Source: Sediminibacillus dalangtanensis
GTDB lineage: Bacteria; Bacillota; Bacilli; Bacillales; Amphibacillaceae
Direction of reading: 5' to 3'
Assembly (NCBI RefSeq): GCF_017792025.1
Contig: NZ_CP046956.1
Span: 1,798,001 to 1,862,000, forward strand
Length of the DNA stretch: 64,000 nucleotides
The notes under the pieces were generated by a model. The model worked only from the letters and a program-made list of their open reading frames with translations. It was not told where the DNA came from and did not search any database. Position 1 is the first letter of the stretch. Each line of letters begins with the position of its first letter. The translations under genes and the position numbers were made by a program. Below, piece by piece: positions 29,816 to 39,537 of the stretch.

Positions 29816-31924
29816 ATGGCAGATAAGAAAATATTTTCCACGGAAATCTCCGGACAGCCGTTCACTGTCGAAGTCGGAGAGTTAGCGAAGCAAGCCAATG
29901 GTGCTTGCATGGTCCAGTATGGAGACACTTCTGTTTTAACAGCAGCAACTGCATCAAACGAACCGAAAGACCTGCCGTTCTTTCCGTTGACGGTCAACTA
30001 TGAAGAACGCTTATATGCTGTAGGGAAAATTCCAGGAGGATTCATCAAAAGAGAGGGACGTCCAAGTGAAAAAGCTGTCCTGACTTCCCGTTTGATTGAC
30101 CGTCCCATACGGCCGTTATTCGCTGATGGTTTTCGAAATGAAGTACAAGTAATCAGCACAGTGATGAGCGTAGATCAAAATTGCTCTTCCGTCATCGCCG
30201 CAATGATCGGTTCATCGTTGGCTCTCGGAGTTTCGGATATTCCATTCGGCGGTCCGATTGCAGGTGCAATTGTTGGCCGTGTAGATGGAGATTTCATCAT
30301 CAATCCATCGGTCGAACAGTTGGAAAAAAGTGATATCAATTTGACAGTGGCCGGAACAAAAGATGCCGTAAACATGGTGGAAGCTGGAGCACAAGAAGTG
30401 CCGGAAGAAACCATGCTGGAAGCAATCATGTTCGGACATGAAGAAATAAAACGGCTGGTTGCATTTCAGGAAGAAGTAATTGCCGCAGTTGGCAAGGAAA
30501 AAATGGAAGTAACCCTGTTTGAGTTGGATAAAAGTTTGTCGGCCGAAGTAGAAGCGAAAGCAAAAGAATCCCTTGTACAAGCCATCCAGGTTCAAGAAAA
30601 ACATGCTCGTGAAGAAGCTATTGAGGCAGCCAAAAAAGCGGTTGTGGAAAGTTATGAGGAAGCCGAGGCCGAAGAAGACAAAATCAAGCAGGTCAAAGGT
30701 GTTTTGGATAAACTGGTAAAAGAAGAAGTCCGCCGTTTAATTACAAAAGAAAAGGTACGTCCAGATGGGAGAAAAGTAGACGAAATTCGTCCTTTATCTT
30801 CCCGAATCGGCGTCCTGCCGCGTACACACGGATCGGGTCTGTTTACCCGCGGTCAGACGCAGGCATTAAGCGTGTGTACACTTGGTGCGTTGGGTGATGT
30901 GCAAATTCTTGATGGCTTGGATTTGGAAGAGTCGAAACGATTCATGCATCATTATAACTTCCCGCAATACAGTGTAGGGGAAACCGGTCCAATCAGAGGT
31001 CCGGGGCGTCGTGAAATTGGTCATGGAGCTTTAGGGGAACGCGCATTGGAAGTAGTGGTTCCTTCTGAAAAGGAATTTCCTTATACCATAAGACTCGTAT
31101 CTGAAGTATTGGAGTCGAACGGTTCGACTTCACAGGCTAGTATCTGTGCAAGCACAATGGCAATGATGGATGCTGGTGTTCCTATTAAGGCTCCGGTAGC
31201 TGGAATAGCCATGGGCTTAGTAAAGCAAGATGAGGATTATACCATTCTCACCGACATACAAGGTATGGAAGACTTTCTTGGTGACATGGATTTCAAAGTA
31301 GCAGGCACTTCCAAAGGTGTAACGGCTTTGCAAATGGATATCAAGATTGAAGGTCTTTCCCGGGAGATCCTTGATGAAGCCCTTAGCCAGGCTAAAAAAG
31401 GACGTATGCATATTCTTGATCATATGATGGAAACCATCGGTGAACCGAAACAGGAACTTTCCGAATATGCACCGAAAATACTGACCATGGAGATCAATCC
31501 TGATAAAATACGTGATGTTATTGGTCCGAGCGGTAAACAAATTAACAAAATCATCGAGGATACTGGCGTGAAAATTGATATCGAACAGGATGGAAGAGTA
31601 TTTATTTCTTCTACCGATTCGTCTATGAACCAAAAAGCCAAGAAGATCATTGAAGATCTTGTACGCGAAGTGGAAGTGGGCGAGATATATCTGGGCACTG
31701 TACGCCGTATCGAGAAATTTGGAGCTTTTGTCGAACTATTCAAAGGTAAAGACGGTCTTGTTCATATTTCCGAGCTAGCTGAAGAAAGGGTCGGAAAGGT
31801 TGAAGATGTTGTTTCGATTGGTGACCAGGTAATGGTCAAAGTAAAAGAAATTGATAATCAGGGACGCGTTAATTTATCGCGAAAAGCAGTTTTGAAAGAA
31901 CAAAAGCAGGAAGACGAAAAATAA
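29816..31924 (+). CDS. pnp: polyribonucleotide nucleotidyltransferase (PNPase)
   Basis: Phosphorolytic 3'-5' exoribonuclease of the RNA degradosome. The 702-residue protein has two RNase PH domains (about 10-215 and 310-540), the catalytic-region segment [17 protein letters not shown] near 500, then a KH domain ([16 protein letters not shown] near 565) and an S1 domain ([21 protein letters not shown] near 620). GAGAGGAG precedes the ATG. The 245 bases upstream have short hairpins; I cannot name a regulator there. Confidence 0.98.
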   Translation: MADKKIFSTEISGQPFTVEVGELAKQANGACMVQYGDTSVLTAATASNEPKDLPFFPLTVNYEERLYAVGKIPGGFIKREGRPSEKAVLTSRLIDRPIRPLFADGFRNEVQVISTVMSVDQNCSSVIAAMIGSSLALGVSDIPFGGPIAGAIVGRVDGDFIINPSVEQLEKSDINLTVAGTKDAVNMVEAGAQEVPEETMLEAIMFGHEEIKRLVAFQEEVIAAVGKEKMEVTLFELDKSLSAEVEAKAKESLVQAIQVQEKHAREEAIEAAKKAVVESYEEAEAEEDKIKQVKGVLDKLVKEEVRRLITKEKVRPDGRKVDEIRPLSSRIGVLPRTHGSGLFTRGQTQALSVCTLGALGDVQILDGLDLEESKRFMHHYNFPQYSVGETGPIRGPGRREIGHGALGERALEVVVPSEKEFPYTIRLVSEVLESNGSTSQASICASTMAMMDAGVPIKAPVAGIAMGLVKQDEDYTILTDIQGMEDFLGDMDFKVAGTSKGVTALQMDIKIEGLSREILDEALSQAKKGRMHILDHMMETIGEPKQELSEYAPKILTMEINPDKIRDVIGPSGKQINKIIEDTGVKIDIEQDGRVFISSTDSSMNQKAKKIIEDLVREVEVGEIYLGTVRRIEKFGAFVELFKGKDGLVHISELAEERVGKVEDVVSIGDQVMVKVKEIDNQGRVNLSRKAVLKEQKQEDEK

Positions 31925-31936
31925 ACGCAAAAACAA

Positions 31937-31972
31937 GAAGCTGGACTCCCAGTTTCTTTTTTTCTTTTGTTT
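31937..31972 (+). terminator. terminator after pnp
   Basis: GAAGCTGG pairs with CCAGTTTC around ACTC, followed by a run of seven T residues. Confidence 0.85.
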
Positions 31973-32298
31973 CATTTTTGAAAAAACAAATGATTTTGCT
32001 TAGTATTCTGGATTGATTACGAAGCACCAGTTTCGGCAGCACTTTTCGCTTTTACGGCTTCGGATTTCCATGATGGTATAATCTCTATAGGGATCTTTTG
32101 GCCCCCTTTTGTATTATAAGAGTTAACATGAACGAAACTAGCCCCTTATCGTCACAATGTGGTATATGTGCCAATGCTTACCGTATCGTTCTAAAAAACA
32201 TACAAGATGAAAGGGAGGTATTGGAATCCTCCTTTTTAATTGAATAGGAAATGATAAATTTAACTGTCTGTGGATCATTATTGGCTGAACCAGCTGCG

Positions 32299-32478
32299 TC
32301 CAGCTCCAGCGCCTACCCCCTCGAGGTCTTAAGCCCACCCTCTGTGTGGCAAAAAGCGCCACGCCGAGGCTGTTCTTAAACTTGTCGGAGGCCCAAACGA
32401 TGTGGGTCATGCAGGCGTTGCCACAGGACGTGGCGGCTCTAGCCTGTCCTCCTTTAAACAGGCGCTTGCGCTTTTGTC
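32299..32478. repeat. dispersed palindromic repeat, copy A
   Basis: About 180 bases, more G+C rich than the surroundings. The left end carries CCAGCTCCAGCGCCTAC and the right end AGGCGCTTGCGCTTTT, giving short terminal inverted repeats (AGCGCCT/AGGCGCT). Inside, CCTC-TGT-GTGGC faces GCCAC-GCC-GAGG as a hairpin. The segment 32312-32355 recurs in inverted orientation at 44551-44593 with about four differences over 43 bases. No transposase is encoded, so it is a non-autonomous or structural repeat. Confidence 0.7.
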
Positions 32479-32612
32479 CTTCTGTGGGCAGAAGAGAGCT
32501 TTCAAATAAGTGTTAGGAAATCCCGGCATAAACAAGGAGGCAGTCCTTCTCGTAATCCCTTTTGTTCTACCTTGTCCCCGCTCCTCATAGTTATAGAAGA
32601 GGAGGGATCAAA

Positions 32613-33563
32613 GTGAAACGGTTGATTATCCAAATAGGTGTTTTTCTCTTATTGGCAGGCGCTTTTTTTCCGACGACTGCCAATCCATTTAAATACAACA
32701 ACCTAGAGGTTCTTCCAGAAGCATTGCCAGTTACAAATCCAAAAGAGGATACACTCCGCAACGAAATCGAAGCACAAGCAAAGCATTGGAATGAGAAGCC
32801 TGACAATGCAAAAATAGACAAAGTTTGGAAGAAAATGCCGGGGAGGAACGGATTAAAGGTAAACGTCGAAGAATCGGTGGCTAAGATGAAAAAGGCAGGA
32901 AAGTTTGATAAGTCACTGCTTGTTTTGGAGCAAGTTCCACCCCGGATATCGTTTGAGGATCTTCCAGCTGCCCCGGTCTATCGGGGGCATCCAGAAAAGA
33001 AGATGGTCACCTTGCTGATTAACGTGGCCTGGGGCAGTGAAAATATACCAAGTATCCTCAAAACCTTAAGGGAGAAGAATGTTAAAGCTAATTTTTTCAT
33101 TGAGGGAAAATGGGCTAGCCAGAACGCTGAGTTGGTTAAGATGATTAAGGAAGAAGGGCATACTATTGGTAATCATGCATACAATCATCCAGACATGAGG
33201 CGGTTAGCAGCTGATGAAAATAGGGAACAAATAGAACAGACAAATGAAATTATCAAAGCCATTACAGGCGATACGCCCAAATGGTTTGCTCCACCAAGCG
33301 GGAGTTACAGTGAACAAGTCGTTCAAATAGCAGCTGAGCTTGATATGGAAACGATCCTTTGGTCGGTTGATACAATTGATTGGAAAAACCCAACCGTCCC
33401 TGTCATGGTGAAGCGGGTGGAAGAAAAAGTGCACCCAGGTGCGATGGTTTTGATGCACCCGACTGATGTGGTGAACAGTGGATTGGATGAATTGATTGAA
33501 ATGATCAAACGGAAAGGCTACAAGATTGCAGCAATAGAACGTTTGTTGAGCGAACAGCGATAA
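32613..33563 (+). CDS. ylxY: YlxY, sporulation-type polysaccharide deacetylase family protein
   Basis: 316-residue protein with an N-terminal signal or anchor segment (about 4-22) and a NodB-like domain (about 130-312). The second NodB metal motif is present, HAYNHP at residues 188-193. The first motif, normally TFDDGP, is replaced by LINVAWG near residue 136, so the usual catalytic and metal aspartates are missing and classical deacetylase activity is doubtful. GTG 32613 follows GAGGAGGGATC. Position between pnp and mlpA matches B. subtilis ylxY. Confidence 0.9.
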   Translation: MKRLIIQIGVFLLLAGAFFPTTANPFKYNNLEVLPEALPVTNPKEDTLRNEIEAQAKHWNEKPDNAKIDKVWKKMPGRNGLKVNVEESVAKMKKAGKFDKSLLVLEQVPPRISFEDLPAAPVYRGHPEKKMVTLLINVAWGSENIPSILKTLREKNVKANFFIEGKWASQNAELVKMIKEEGHTIGNHAYNHPDMRRLAADENREQIEQTNEIIKAITGDTPKWFAPPSGSYSEQVVQIAAELDMETILWSVDTIDWKNPTVPVMVKRVEEKVHPGAMVLMHPTDVVNSGLDELIEMIKRKGYKIAAIERLLSEQR

Positions 33564-33596
33564 AATGCAGTGCAGGAAGATATAGGAGGATTCAAT

Positions 33597-34808
33597 TTGC
33601 TTAAAAAATATACATGCAGCAATGGATTACGAGTAGTATTAGAAGGAATACCGGCAGTAAGATCCGTTACCGTAGGAATCTGGATCAAGACAGGGTCACG
33701 CAACGAAACGTCGGAAAACAATGGGATATCCCATTTCTTAGAGCATATGTTTTTCAAAGGGACTACTTCGCGTTCGGCCCGCGACATTGCAGAAGCTTTC
33801 GATGCTATAGGCGGACAGGTAAATGCGTTTACTTCGAAAGAGTACACCTGTTTTTATGCGAAAGTACTCGATACTTATAAAGATTTTGCCTTGGAAATAT
33901 TGGCGGATATGTTCTTCAACTCTACTTTTGAAGAAGAAGAGCTGGAAAGAGAAAAGAAGGTCGTATATGAAGAAATAAAGATGTCCGAGGATACCCCGGA
34001 TGATATTATACACGATATGCTGTCGGAGGTTTCTTTCGGTAACCATCCGTTAGCTTATCCGATTCTCGGTTCCGAGCAAACTCTTTCTTCCTTTAAACGG
34101 GAAGATTTGCAGCGATATAAGGATAGTCATTATACACCCGAAAATGTGGTGATTTCTGTAGCCGGCAATGTTGACGACAGTTATTTTAAACAAGTTGAAA
34201 AATTATTCGGCAACTATCATACAAAAACCGACGGATTCGAATATCAACGGCCATTGTTCAAGGGAGAGCATGTTGAACGAAAAAAAGATACCGAACAAGC
34301 CCATTTATGCCTTGGTTATCAAGGCCTTCCGGTCGATGATCCATCCATCTACAGCTTAATAATCATGAATAATGTGCTTGGCGGCAGTATGAGTTCAAGA
34401 CTGTTTCAAGACGTAAGGGAGCAGAGAGGACTTGCTTATTCCGTTTTTTCCTACCATAGTTCTTTTGTCGATAACGGGTTGCTCACCATTTATGCTGGTA
34501 CAGGAAAAGAACAGTTACCTTTACTGCAGGAAACGATGGAGGCGACCATCGAAAGCTTCAAGGTAAATGGACTTACTGACAAAGAGCTCCACAATAGTAA
34601 AGAGCAGCTGAAAGCTAATTTAATGCTAAGTTTGGAAAGTACAAACAGTCGAATGAGCAGAAATGGAAAAAATGAATTGATTTTAAACAGACATCGGACG
34701 CTTGATGAGATGATTAACGAAATTGATCAGGTAACACATGAGTCGACCAACCGTATCATCCGTTCATTGTTTGAACAAGATCCTTCTAGTGCGCTGATTT
34801 CACCTTGA
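33597..34808 (+). CDS. mlpA: M16 family zinc metallopeptidase (MlpA/YmxG)
   Basis: Processing-peptidase-like zinc protease. The 403-residue protein has the inverted zinc motif HFLEH at residues 46-50 with the downstream glutamate in VYEEIKMSEDTP, and the C-terminal half has LFQDVREQRGLAYSVFSY, the Arg/Tyr substrate-binding region of M16 enzymes. I chose TTG 33597 after TAGGAGGATTCAA, matching the family's start (LLKKYTCSNGLRVV). In B. subtilis the neighbouring order ylxY-mlpA-ymxH is the same. Confidence 0.94.
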   Translation: MLKKYTCSNGLRVVLEGIPAVRSVTVGIWIKTGSRNETSENNGISHFLEHMFFKGTTSRSARDIAEAFDAIGGQVNAFTSKEYTCFYAKVLDTYKDFALEILADMFFNSTFEEEELEREKKVVYEEIKMSEDTPDDIIHDMLSEVSFGNHPLAYPILGSEQTLSSFKREDLQRYKDSHYTPENVVISVAGNVDDSYFKQVEKLFGNYHTKTDGFEYQRPLFKGEHVERKKDTEQAHLCLGYQGLPVDDPSIYSLIIMNNVLGGSMSSRLFQDVREQRGLAYSVFSYHSSFVDNGLLTIYAGTGKEQLPLLQETMEATIESFKVNGLTDKELHNSKEQLKANLMLSLESTNSRMSRNGKNELILNRHRTLDEMINEIDQVTHESTNRIIRSLFEQDPSSALISP

Positions 34809-34897
34809 TTTTTTTATAACTATCTAAAGGTTATCATCATGTTTTCCCTTGTCCTTCATAAAATAAAGGAATAAGGAACGTGGAAGGATGTGGATAT

Positions 34898-35128
34898 ATG
34901 AGATACAAGGATTTAAGCGGCAAGGAAATCGTCGATGTGAGCAGTGGTACGAGACTCGGCATTTTGGGTCATACCGATTTGGAATTTAATGAGGAAACTG
35001 GTCAGATAGAATCCTTCATTCTTCCGAATTATAAATGGTTCGGAATGAAAAAAGAAGGGGAAAATATCAGAATAAATTGGCGTGATATCAAGAAAATCGG
35101 TGAAGATATGATTATCATTGATTCATAA
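34898..35128 (+). CDS. ymxH: YlmC/YmxH family PRC-barrel sporulation protein
   Basis: 76-residue PRC-barrel-like protein of unknown mechanism. It contains RYKDLSGKEIVDVSSGTRLGILG, DLEFNEETGQIESFILP and WFGMKKEGENIRINWRDIKKIGEDMIII, which define the YlmC/YmxH family. I chose ATG 34898, with GGAAGGATGTG upstream, over an in-frame start at 34880. It is followed by a terminator. Confidence 0.92.
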   Translation: MRYKDLSGKEIVDVSSGTRLGILGHTDLEFNEETGQIESFILPNYKWFGMKKEGENIRINWRDIKKIGEDMIIIDS

Positions 35129-35160
35129 AACCTATTGATGAAGGTAATAGGCCTGTTTAC

Positions 35161-35195
35161 AGCTTGCAGATTTCTCTGCAGGCTTTTTTGTTTTT
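35161..35195 (+). terminator. terminator after ymxH
   Basis: GCTTGCAG pairs with CTGCAGGC around ATTTCT, then six T residues. A smaller CCTATT/AATAGG hairpin lies just upstream. Confidence 0.8.
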
Positions 35196-35479
35196 TGCTT
35201 TATTCTGTAATCTTTTTGATCGGTTATTCGTCATCAAAACCATAACGGTTCATGCTTTTAGCCCTGTCAAAGTTTAGGTCTTACCTGGTGATTGAGTTTA
35301 TCCGGAACAGTCCCCTTAACCCTAAATAGAGTATTTGAACTCCTCTCTATCCATAAGATTGAATCCCTATTCCCCATCTGACTTTCTGATCCTGTCGATA
35401 AAGTAGACCCAAATGACTTTAACTGAAAGTAAAACCTTATTTTTTCAGGTCGTAAAATCTTTCGGGATGAGTGTACAGT

Positions 35480-35507
35480 CACTAACCATAGTGGATTTCA
35501 TAGTATA
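35480..35507 (+). promoter_or_regulatory. candidate sigma-K-type promoter for spoVFA
   Basis: CATAGTATA (35499-35507) matches the sigma-K -10 consensus CATANNNTA exactly. A CACT at 35480-35483, 15 bases upstream, is a partial -35 match. In B. subtilis the spoVF genes are expressed in the mother cell under sigma-K, which supports the idea. Confidence 0.45.
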
Positions 35508-35542
35508 AACAGAGACGCATTATCCCTACGCGAGGTGAAGTA

Positions 35543-36439
35543 ATGGATACCAAAATGAATATTGCCATTATCGGCGGTGACGCAAGATATTTGGAATTGA
35601 TCAGGCACTTAACGAAAAACCCCCAAATGGACTTGACAATAATCGGTTATGATCAACTGGATAAGGGGTTCACAGGTGCAAAGCAAGCAGAACTAGAAGA
35701 TATCGAACCGAATAAATTAGATGCTGTGATTATTCCTGTGCCAGGCACAGACCATCAAGGATATGTGGAAACAGTTTTTTCTGACAAACAGATTCAGTTG
35801 AAAAAAGATTGGTTTCATTCCTTGAAAGAAGGTTGTATCGTGTTTTCAGGCATCACTACGACATTTTTAAATGAAGCAGCTGGCGAGGCTGCATTACAGT
35901 TGGTCCCTTTATTCGATCGGGATGATGTGGCGATTTACAATTCAATCCCAACCGTCGAAGGCACCATCATGATGGCCATTCAGAACACTGATTTCACTAT
36001 CCATTCAAGCAATGTAGTCATCTTGGGATTGGGAAGGGTTGGTATGACGCTTGCCAGCAAGTTTGCCGGACTTGGAGCACATGTATCTGTCGGATCTAAG
36101 CATCAGTCAGACCTTGCCAGGATAACGGAAATGGGATTGACCCCTTTCTCTTTGGAGGAATTGACCACACACTCCCCCAACTGTGATTTGCTAATCAATA
36201 CCATACCCGCAAAGGTTGTCACCAAGGAAGTAATTCAAGTCATGAAGTCCCATGCTTTAATTATTGATTTGGCTTCCAAACCAGGCGGAACTGATTTTAA
36301 ATATGCTGAACAGCGAGGAATCAAAGCAATGCCCGCACCGGGGTTACCAGGAATCGTTGCTCCGAAGACTGCAGGTGCCATTCTGGGAAGGGTAGTTTCC
36401 CAAATATTGACGGAACATATTTCGGAAAGGAGTAGGTAA
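35543..36439 (+). CDS. spoVFA: dipicolinate synthase subunit A
   Basis: NAD(P)-dependent subunit of the enzyme that converts a dihydrodipicolinate-pathway intermediate to dipicolinic acid in the mother cell for spore core dehydration. The 298-residue protein starts MDTKMNIAIIGGDARYLELIRHL and has a second Rossmann motif VVILGLGRVGMTLASKFAGLGAHV near residue 155, typical of DpaA. The stop is separated from spoVFB by one base. Together with asd, dapG and dapA it forms the dipicolinate/lysine cluster. Confidence 0.96.
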   Translation: MDTKMNIAIIGGDARYLELIRHLTKNPQMDLTIIGYDQLDKGFTGAKQAELEDIEPNKLDAVIIPVPGTDHQGYVETVFSDKQIQLKKDWFHSLKEGCIVFSGITTTFLNEAAGEAALQLVPLFDRDDVAIYNSIPTVEGTIMMAIQNTDFTIHSSNVVILGLGRVGMTLASKFAGLGAHVSVGSKHQSDLARITEMGLTPFSLEELTTHSPNCDLLINTIPAKVVTKEVIQVMKSHALIIDLASKPGGTDFKYAEQRGIKAMPAPGLPGIVAPKTAGAILGRVVSQILTEHISERSR

Positions 36440-36440
36440 C

Positions 36441-37028
36441 ATGTCTTTAGAAGGAAAAAGAATCGGATTCGGTCTTACAGGCTCCCACTGTACCTATGAT
36501 GCTGTATTTCCTCAAATGGAAAAACTTGTAGAGGCAAAAGCGGAAGTAGTACCAGTAGTTTCTTATACAGTACAGAATACCGATACTCATTTTGGTGAGG
36601 CGAAAGCACATATGCAAAGGATAAAAGAGATTACTGGCAAAGAGTTGATTACAACCATTCCGGAAGCAGAGCCGCTGGGACCGAAATATCCTTTGGATTG
36701 CATGGTTATAGCCCCTTTGACAGGGAATTCGATGAGTAAACTAGCTAATGCATTGACGGATTCTCCGGTTTTGATGGCTGCAAAAGCTACCATCCGTAAT
36801 GGAAATCCTGTCGTCTTAGGTATATCAACCAATGATGCCTTGGGATTAAATGGAGTTAATTTAATGCGGTTGATGGCCACAAAATTGATTTATTTTATTC
36901 CTTATGGACAGGACGATCCGTTCAAGAAACCGAACTCCTTGGTAGCAGAAATGGATCTATTGCAGGATACAGTAGAAAGCGCCCTGCAATATAAACAATT
37001 GCAACCGGTTATCATAGAAAGAAAATAA
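36441..37028 (+). CDS. spoVFB: dipicolinate synthase subunit B (flavoprotein)
   Basis: 195-residue flavoprotein of the Ubi/Pad-like (HFCD) fold that pairs with SpoVFA. Motifs include RIGFGLTGSHCTYDAVFP at the N-terminus, CMVIAPLTGNSMSKLANAL near 90 and GISTNDALGLNGVNLMRLM near 130. GGAGTAGGTAAC precedes the ATG. Confidence 0.96.
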   Translation: MSLEGKRIGFGLTGSHCTYDAVFPQMEKLVEAKAEVVPVVSYTVQNTDTHFGEAKAHMQRIKEITGKELITTIPEAEPLGPKYPLDCMVIAPLTGNSMSKLANALTDSPVLMAAKATIRNGNPVVLGISTNDALGLNGVNLMRLMATKLIYFIPYGQDDPFKKPNSLVAEMDLLQDTVESALQYKQLQPVIIERK

Positions 37029-37146
37029 GCACGCATACCCTTTCTATACCTTCCTTTCTTCTCTTATGTTAGAATAAAGATTATGAGAAAAAAATCTGTA
37101 AACATGTTAACAGACACCGAATTAATCAGGGAGGAGATTTTTTAGC

Positions 37147-38193
37147 ATGCAAAATCAACAAGGGTACCATGTTGCCGTCGTAGGGGCGACGGGAGCAGTA
37201 GGACAAAAAATGCTGGAAACTCTTGAAAAAAAAGCGTTTCCTTTGGCGAGTTTAACATTGTTATCTTCCAGTCGTTCAGCTGGTAAAAAAATAGCTTTTA
37301 AAGGTGAGGAATTAACGGTAAAAGAAGCAACTCCTGAAAGTTTTGAAGGAGTGCAAATCGCTTTGTTTTCAGCAGGGGGATCAGTATCCAAAAGTCTGGC
37401 CCGCGAAGCAGTAAACAGAGGAGCCGTTGTCATTGACAATACAAGTGCTTTTCGCATGGATGAAGAAGTTCCGCTCGTTGTGCCTGAAGTAAACGAAGAG
37501 GATCTTTCCAGTCACAAAGGTATTATCGCCAATCCGAATTGTTCAACAATTCAGATGGTGGCTGCCCTCCAGCCGATAAAGAAATCTCATGGTATTACTC
37601 GAGTAATCGTTTCTACTTATCAAGCAGTTTCGGGCGCTGGTACTTCAGCTGCGGAAGAATTGCGTGAACAATCGAAAGCATTTTTGAATGGTGAGGAACT
37701 AGAAGCGGAAATTATGCCAGTTAAAGGTGATAAAAAGCATTTTCCAATTGCATTTAATGCCCTTCCGCAAATAGACACGTTCGAGGAGAACGGCTATACA
37801 TTCGAAGAAATGAAAATGATAAACGAAACGAAAAAAATCATGCATGCACCGAATCTTCCTGTAGCTGCAACTTGCGTACGTCTTCCATTTTTCACTTCAC
37901 ATGCAGAAAGTGTGTATATTGAAGTAGAAAAAGAGGGGCTGCAGGCAGCTGATATCCATGAAGTATTGCGGAATGCGGATGGCATTACGCTTGAAGATGA
38001 TCCATCAGAACAGGAATATCCTACCCCATTAAGCGCAGCAGGCAAAAGTGATGTTTTTGTCGGTCGAGTGAGAAAAGACCCAGACCATCCGAAAGGCTTC
38101 CACCTTTGGGTCGTATCTGATAATCTACTAAAAGGGGCAGCATGGAATTCTGTGCAAATCGCAGAAAGTCTTATAAAAAATAATTTGCTGTAA
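37147..38193 (+). CDS. asd: aspartate-semialdehyde dehydrogenase
   Basis: Makes aspartate semialdehyde for lysine, threonine, methionine, diaminopimelate and dipicolinate. The 348-residue protein has the NADP-binding VAVVGATGAVGQKMLETL, the catalytic cysteine in IANPNCSTIQMV near 128 and a C-terminal active-site region LPVAATCVRLPFF. GGGAGGAG precedes the ATG. dapG follows after 15 bases. Confidence 0.96.
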   Translation: MQNQQGYHVAVVGATGAVGQKMLETLEKKAFPLASLTLLSSSRSAGKKIAFKGEELTVKEATPESFEGVQIALFSAGGSVSKSLAREAVNRGAVVIDNTSAFRMDEEVPLVVPEVNEEDLSSHKGIIANPNCSTIQMVAALQPIKKSHGITRVIVSTYQAVSGAGTSAAEELREQSKAFLNGEELEAEIMPVKGDKKHFPIAFNALPQIDTFEENGYTFEEMKMINETKKIMHAPNLPVAATCVRLPFFTSHAESVYIEVEKEGLQAADIHEVLRNADGITLEDDPSEQEYPTPLSAAGKSDVFVGRVRKDPDHPKGFHLWVVSDNLLKGAAWNSVQIAESLIKNNLL

Positions 38194-38208
38194 CTTTGAG
38201 GTGTGTGT

Positions 38209-39435
38209 ATGAGTAAAATATTAGTTCAAAAGTTCGGTGGAACATCTGTGCGAGATAAAGATACTCGGGCAAGTGCCGCCGGACATATTAAAGATGCGAT
38301 TGACGAAGGCTATAAAGTAGTAGTGGTGGTTTCAGCCATGGGAAGGTTTCCGGATCCTTATTCGACAGATGCCCTGCTCCAGCTTGTCGGATTCCCGCAT
38401 ACACAAATTTCGAAGCGGGAACAGGATCTGTTGTTATCCTGCGGAGAAACAATTTCTTCTGTTGTTTTTTCCAATGAATTAAAAGAAGCAGGAATCCATT
38501 CCATTTCACTGACTGGAGCACAAGCTGGTTTTATTACAAGCGGGGATTTTACCGAGGCCAAAATTAAAGAAATGAATCCAGAACGTGTGAAAAAAGAATT
38601 GGAAATGTATGATGTGGTAGTGGTAGCGGGTTTCCAAGGTAAAACGGAGGATGGGGAAATCACCACAATCGGAAGAGGAGGAAGCGATACCTCTGCCGCC
38701 GCATTGGGAGCAGGACTTGGTGCCGAGTATATCGATATCTTTACAGACGTAGAAGGGATCATGACGGCAGATCCGCGAGTTGTGGAGACTGCAAGGATAT
38801 TGGATGTAGTTACTTATTCAGAGATTTGCAATCTTGCTTATCAGGGAGCAAAGGTCATCCATCCACGAGCAGTCGAAATTGCGATGCAGGCAAAAGTGCC
38901 AATAAGAGTCCGTTCCACTCATACGAAGGATACCGGAACATTGGTTACTTCCTCCCGTGAATCGGCGAAAGGAAAAGATATTCCCGACAGGCTTGTGACA
39001 GGGATTGCTCATATTTCCGATATCACACAAGTGAGGGTAAATACGAACAAGGAGCCTTACCGCTTACATTCGGAAGTTTTTAAAGCAATGGCTGCAGCTG
39101 GGATTTCTGTCGATTTTATAAATATTTCTCCTACTGGTGTGGTATACACTATACCAGAGCGATTTACAGACCAGGCTGTCGATTTGCTGGAAAGATTGGA
39201 TTACGAACCAATCATTACGAAAGATTGTGCAAAAGTATCTTTAGTAGGCGCTGGAATGACAGGTGTACCTGGCGTGACTGCCAAGATTGTCCAGACATTG
39301 ACAGATGCAGGGGTTCATATCCTTCAGTCAGCAGACAGCCATACGACGATTTGGGTTCTAATCCATCAGGAAGATCTTGTACCAGCGGTAAATGCACTTC
39401 ATAATACTTTTGAGCTGGATATCCAGCAGGATTGA
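38209..39435 (+). CDS. dapG: aspartokinase I (DapG type)
   Basis: Phosphorylates aspartate; the DapG isozyme is the diaminopimelate-regulated form used for cell-wall and spore precursor supply. The 408-residue protein has KILVQKFGGTSVRD at the N-terminus, the TTIGRGGSDTSAAALGAGL loop near 150, and two C-terminal ACT domains (from about 265). I chose ATG 38209 after TTTGAGGTG; GTG 38203 is an upstream alternative. Isozyme assignment rests mainly on the asd-dapG-dapA context. Confidence 0.94.
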   Translation: MSKILVQKFGGTSVRDKDTRASAAGHIKDAIDEGYKVVVVVSAMGRFPDPYSTDALLQLVGFPHTQISKREQDLLLSCGETISSVVFSNELKEAGIHSISLTGAQAGFITSGDFTEAKIKEMNPERVKKELEMYDVVVVAGFQGKTEDGEITTIGRGGSDTSAAALGAGLGAEYIDIFTDVEGIMTADPRVVETARILDVVTYSEICNLAYQGAKVIHPRAVEIAMQAKVPIRVRSTHTKDTGTLVTSSRESAKGKDIPDRLVTGIAHISDITQVRVNTNKEPYRLHSEVFKAMAAAGISVDFINISPTGVVYTIPERFTDQAVDLLERLDYEPIITKDCAKVSLVGAGMTGVPGVTAKIVQTLTDAGVHILQSADSHTTIWVLIHQEDLVPAVNALHNTFELDIQQD

Positions 39436-39537
39436 TCGTACTATCAGACGCAGCACATAAGCAGGTGGTTTACCACCTGCTACTCTTAACTAACGAAACG
39501 ACAAGATGAAGTGAAGATGAAAGGAGTCCGTATTGCC

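Larger units (their letters stand above)
31925..32612. other. 688-base intergenic region between pnp and ylxY
   Basis: Holds the pnp terminator, about 300 bases without recognised features, the dispersed repeat at 32299-32478 and a short leader before ylxY. No reading frame here has a convincing ribosome site or family match. Confidence 0.6.
35129..35542. other. 414-base intergenic region before spoVFA
   Basis: Contains the ymxH terminator and, near its end, a sporulation-type promoter candidate. A 71-codon minus-strand frame (35267-35482) has no ribosome site or motif and is not called. Otherwise I see nothing. Confidence 0.5.

Noticed and set aside
35267-35482. 71-codon minus-strand frame before spoVFA
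   Set aside because: No ribosome site or motif and every other gene in the window is on the + strand.
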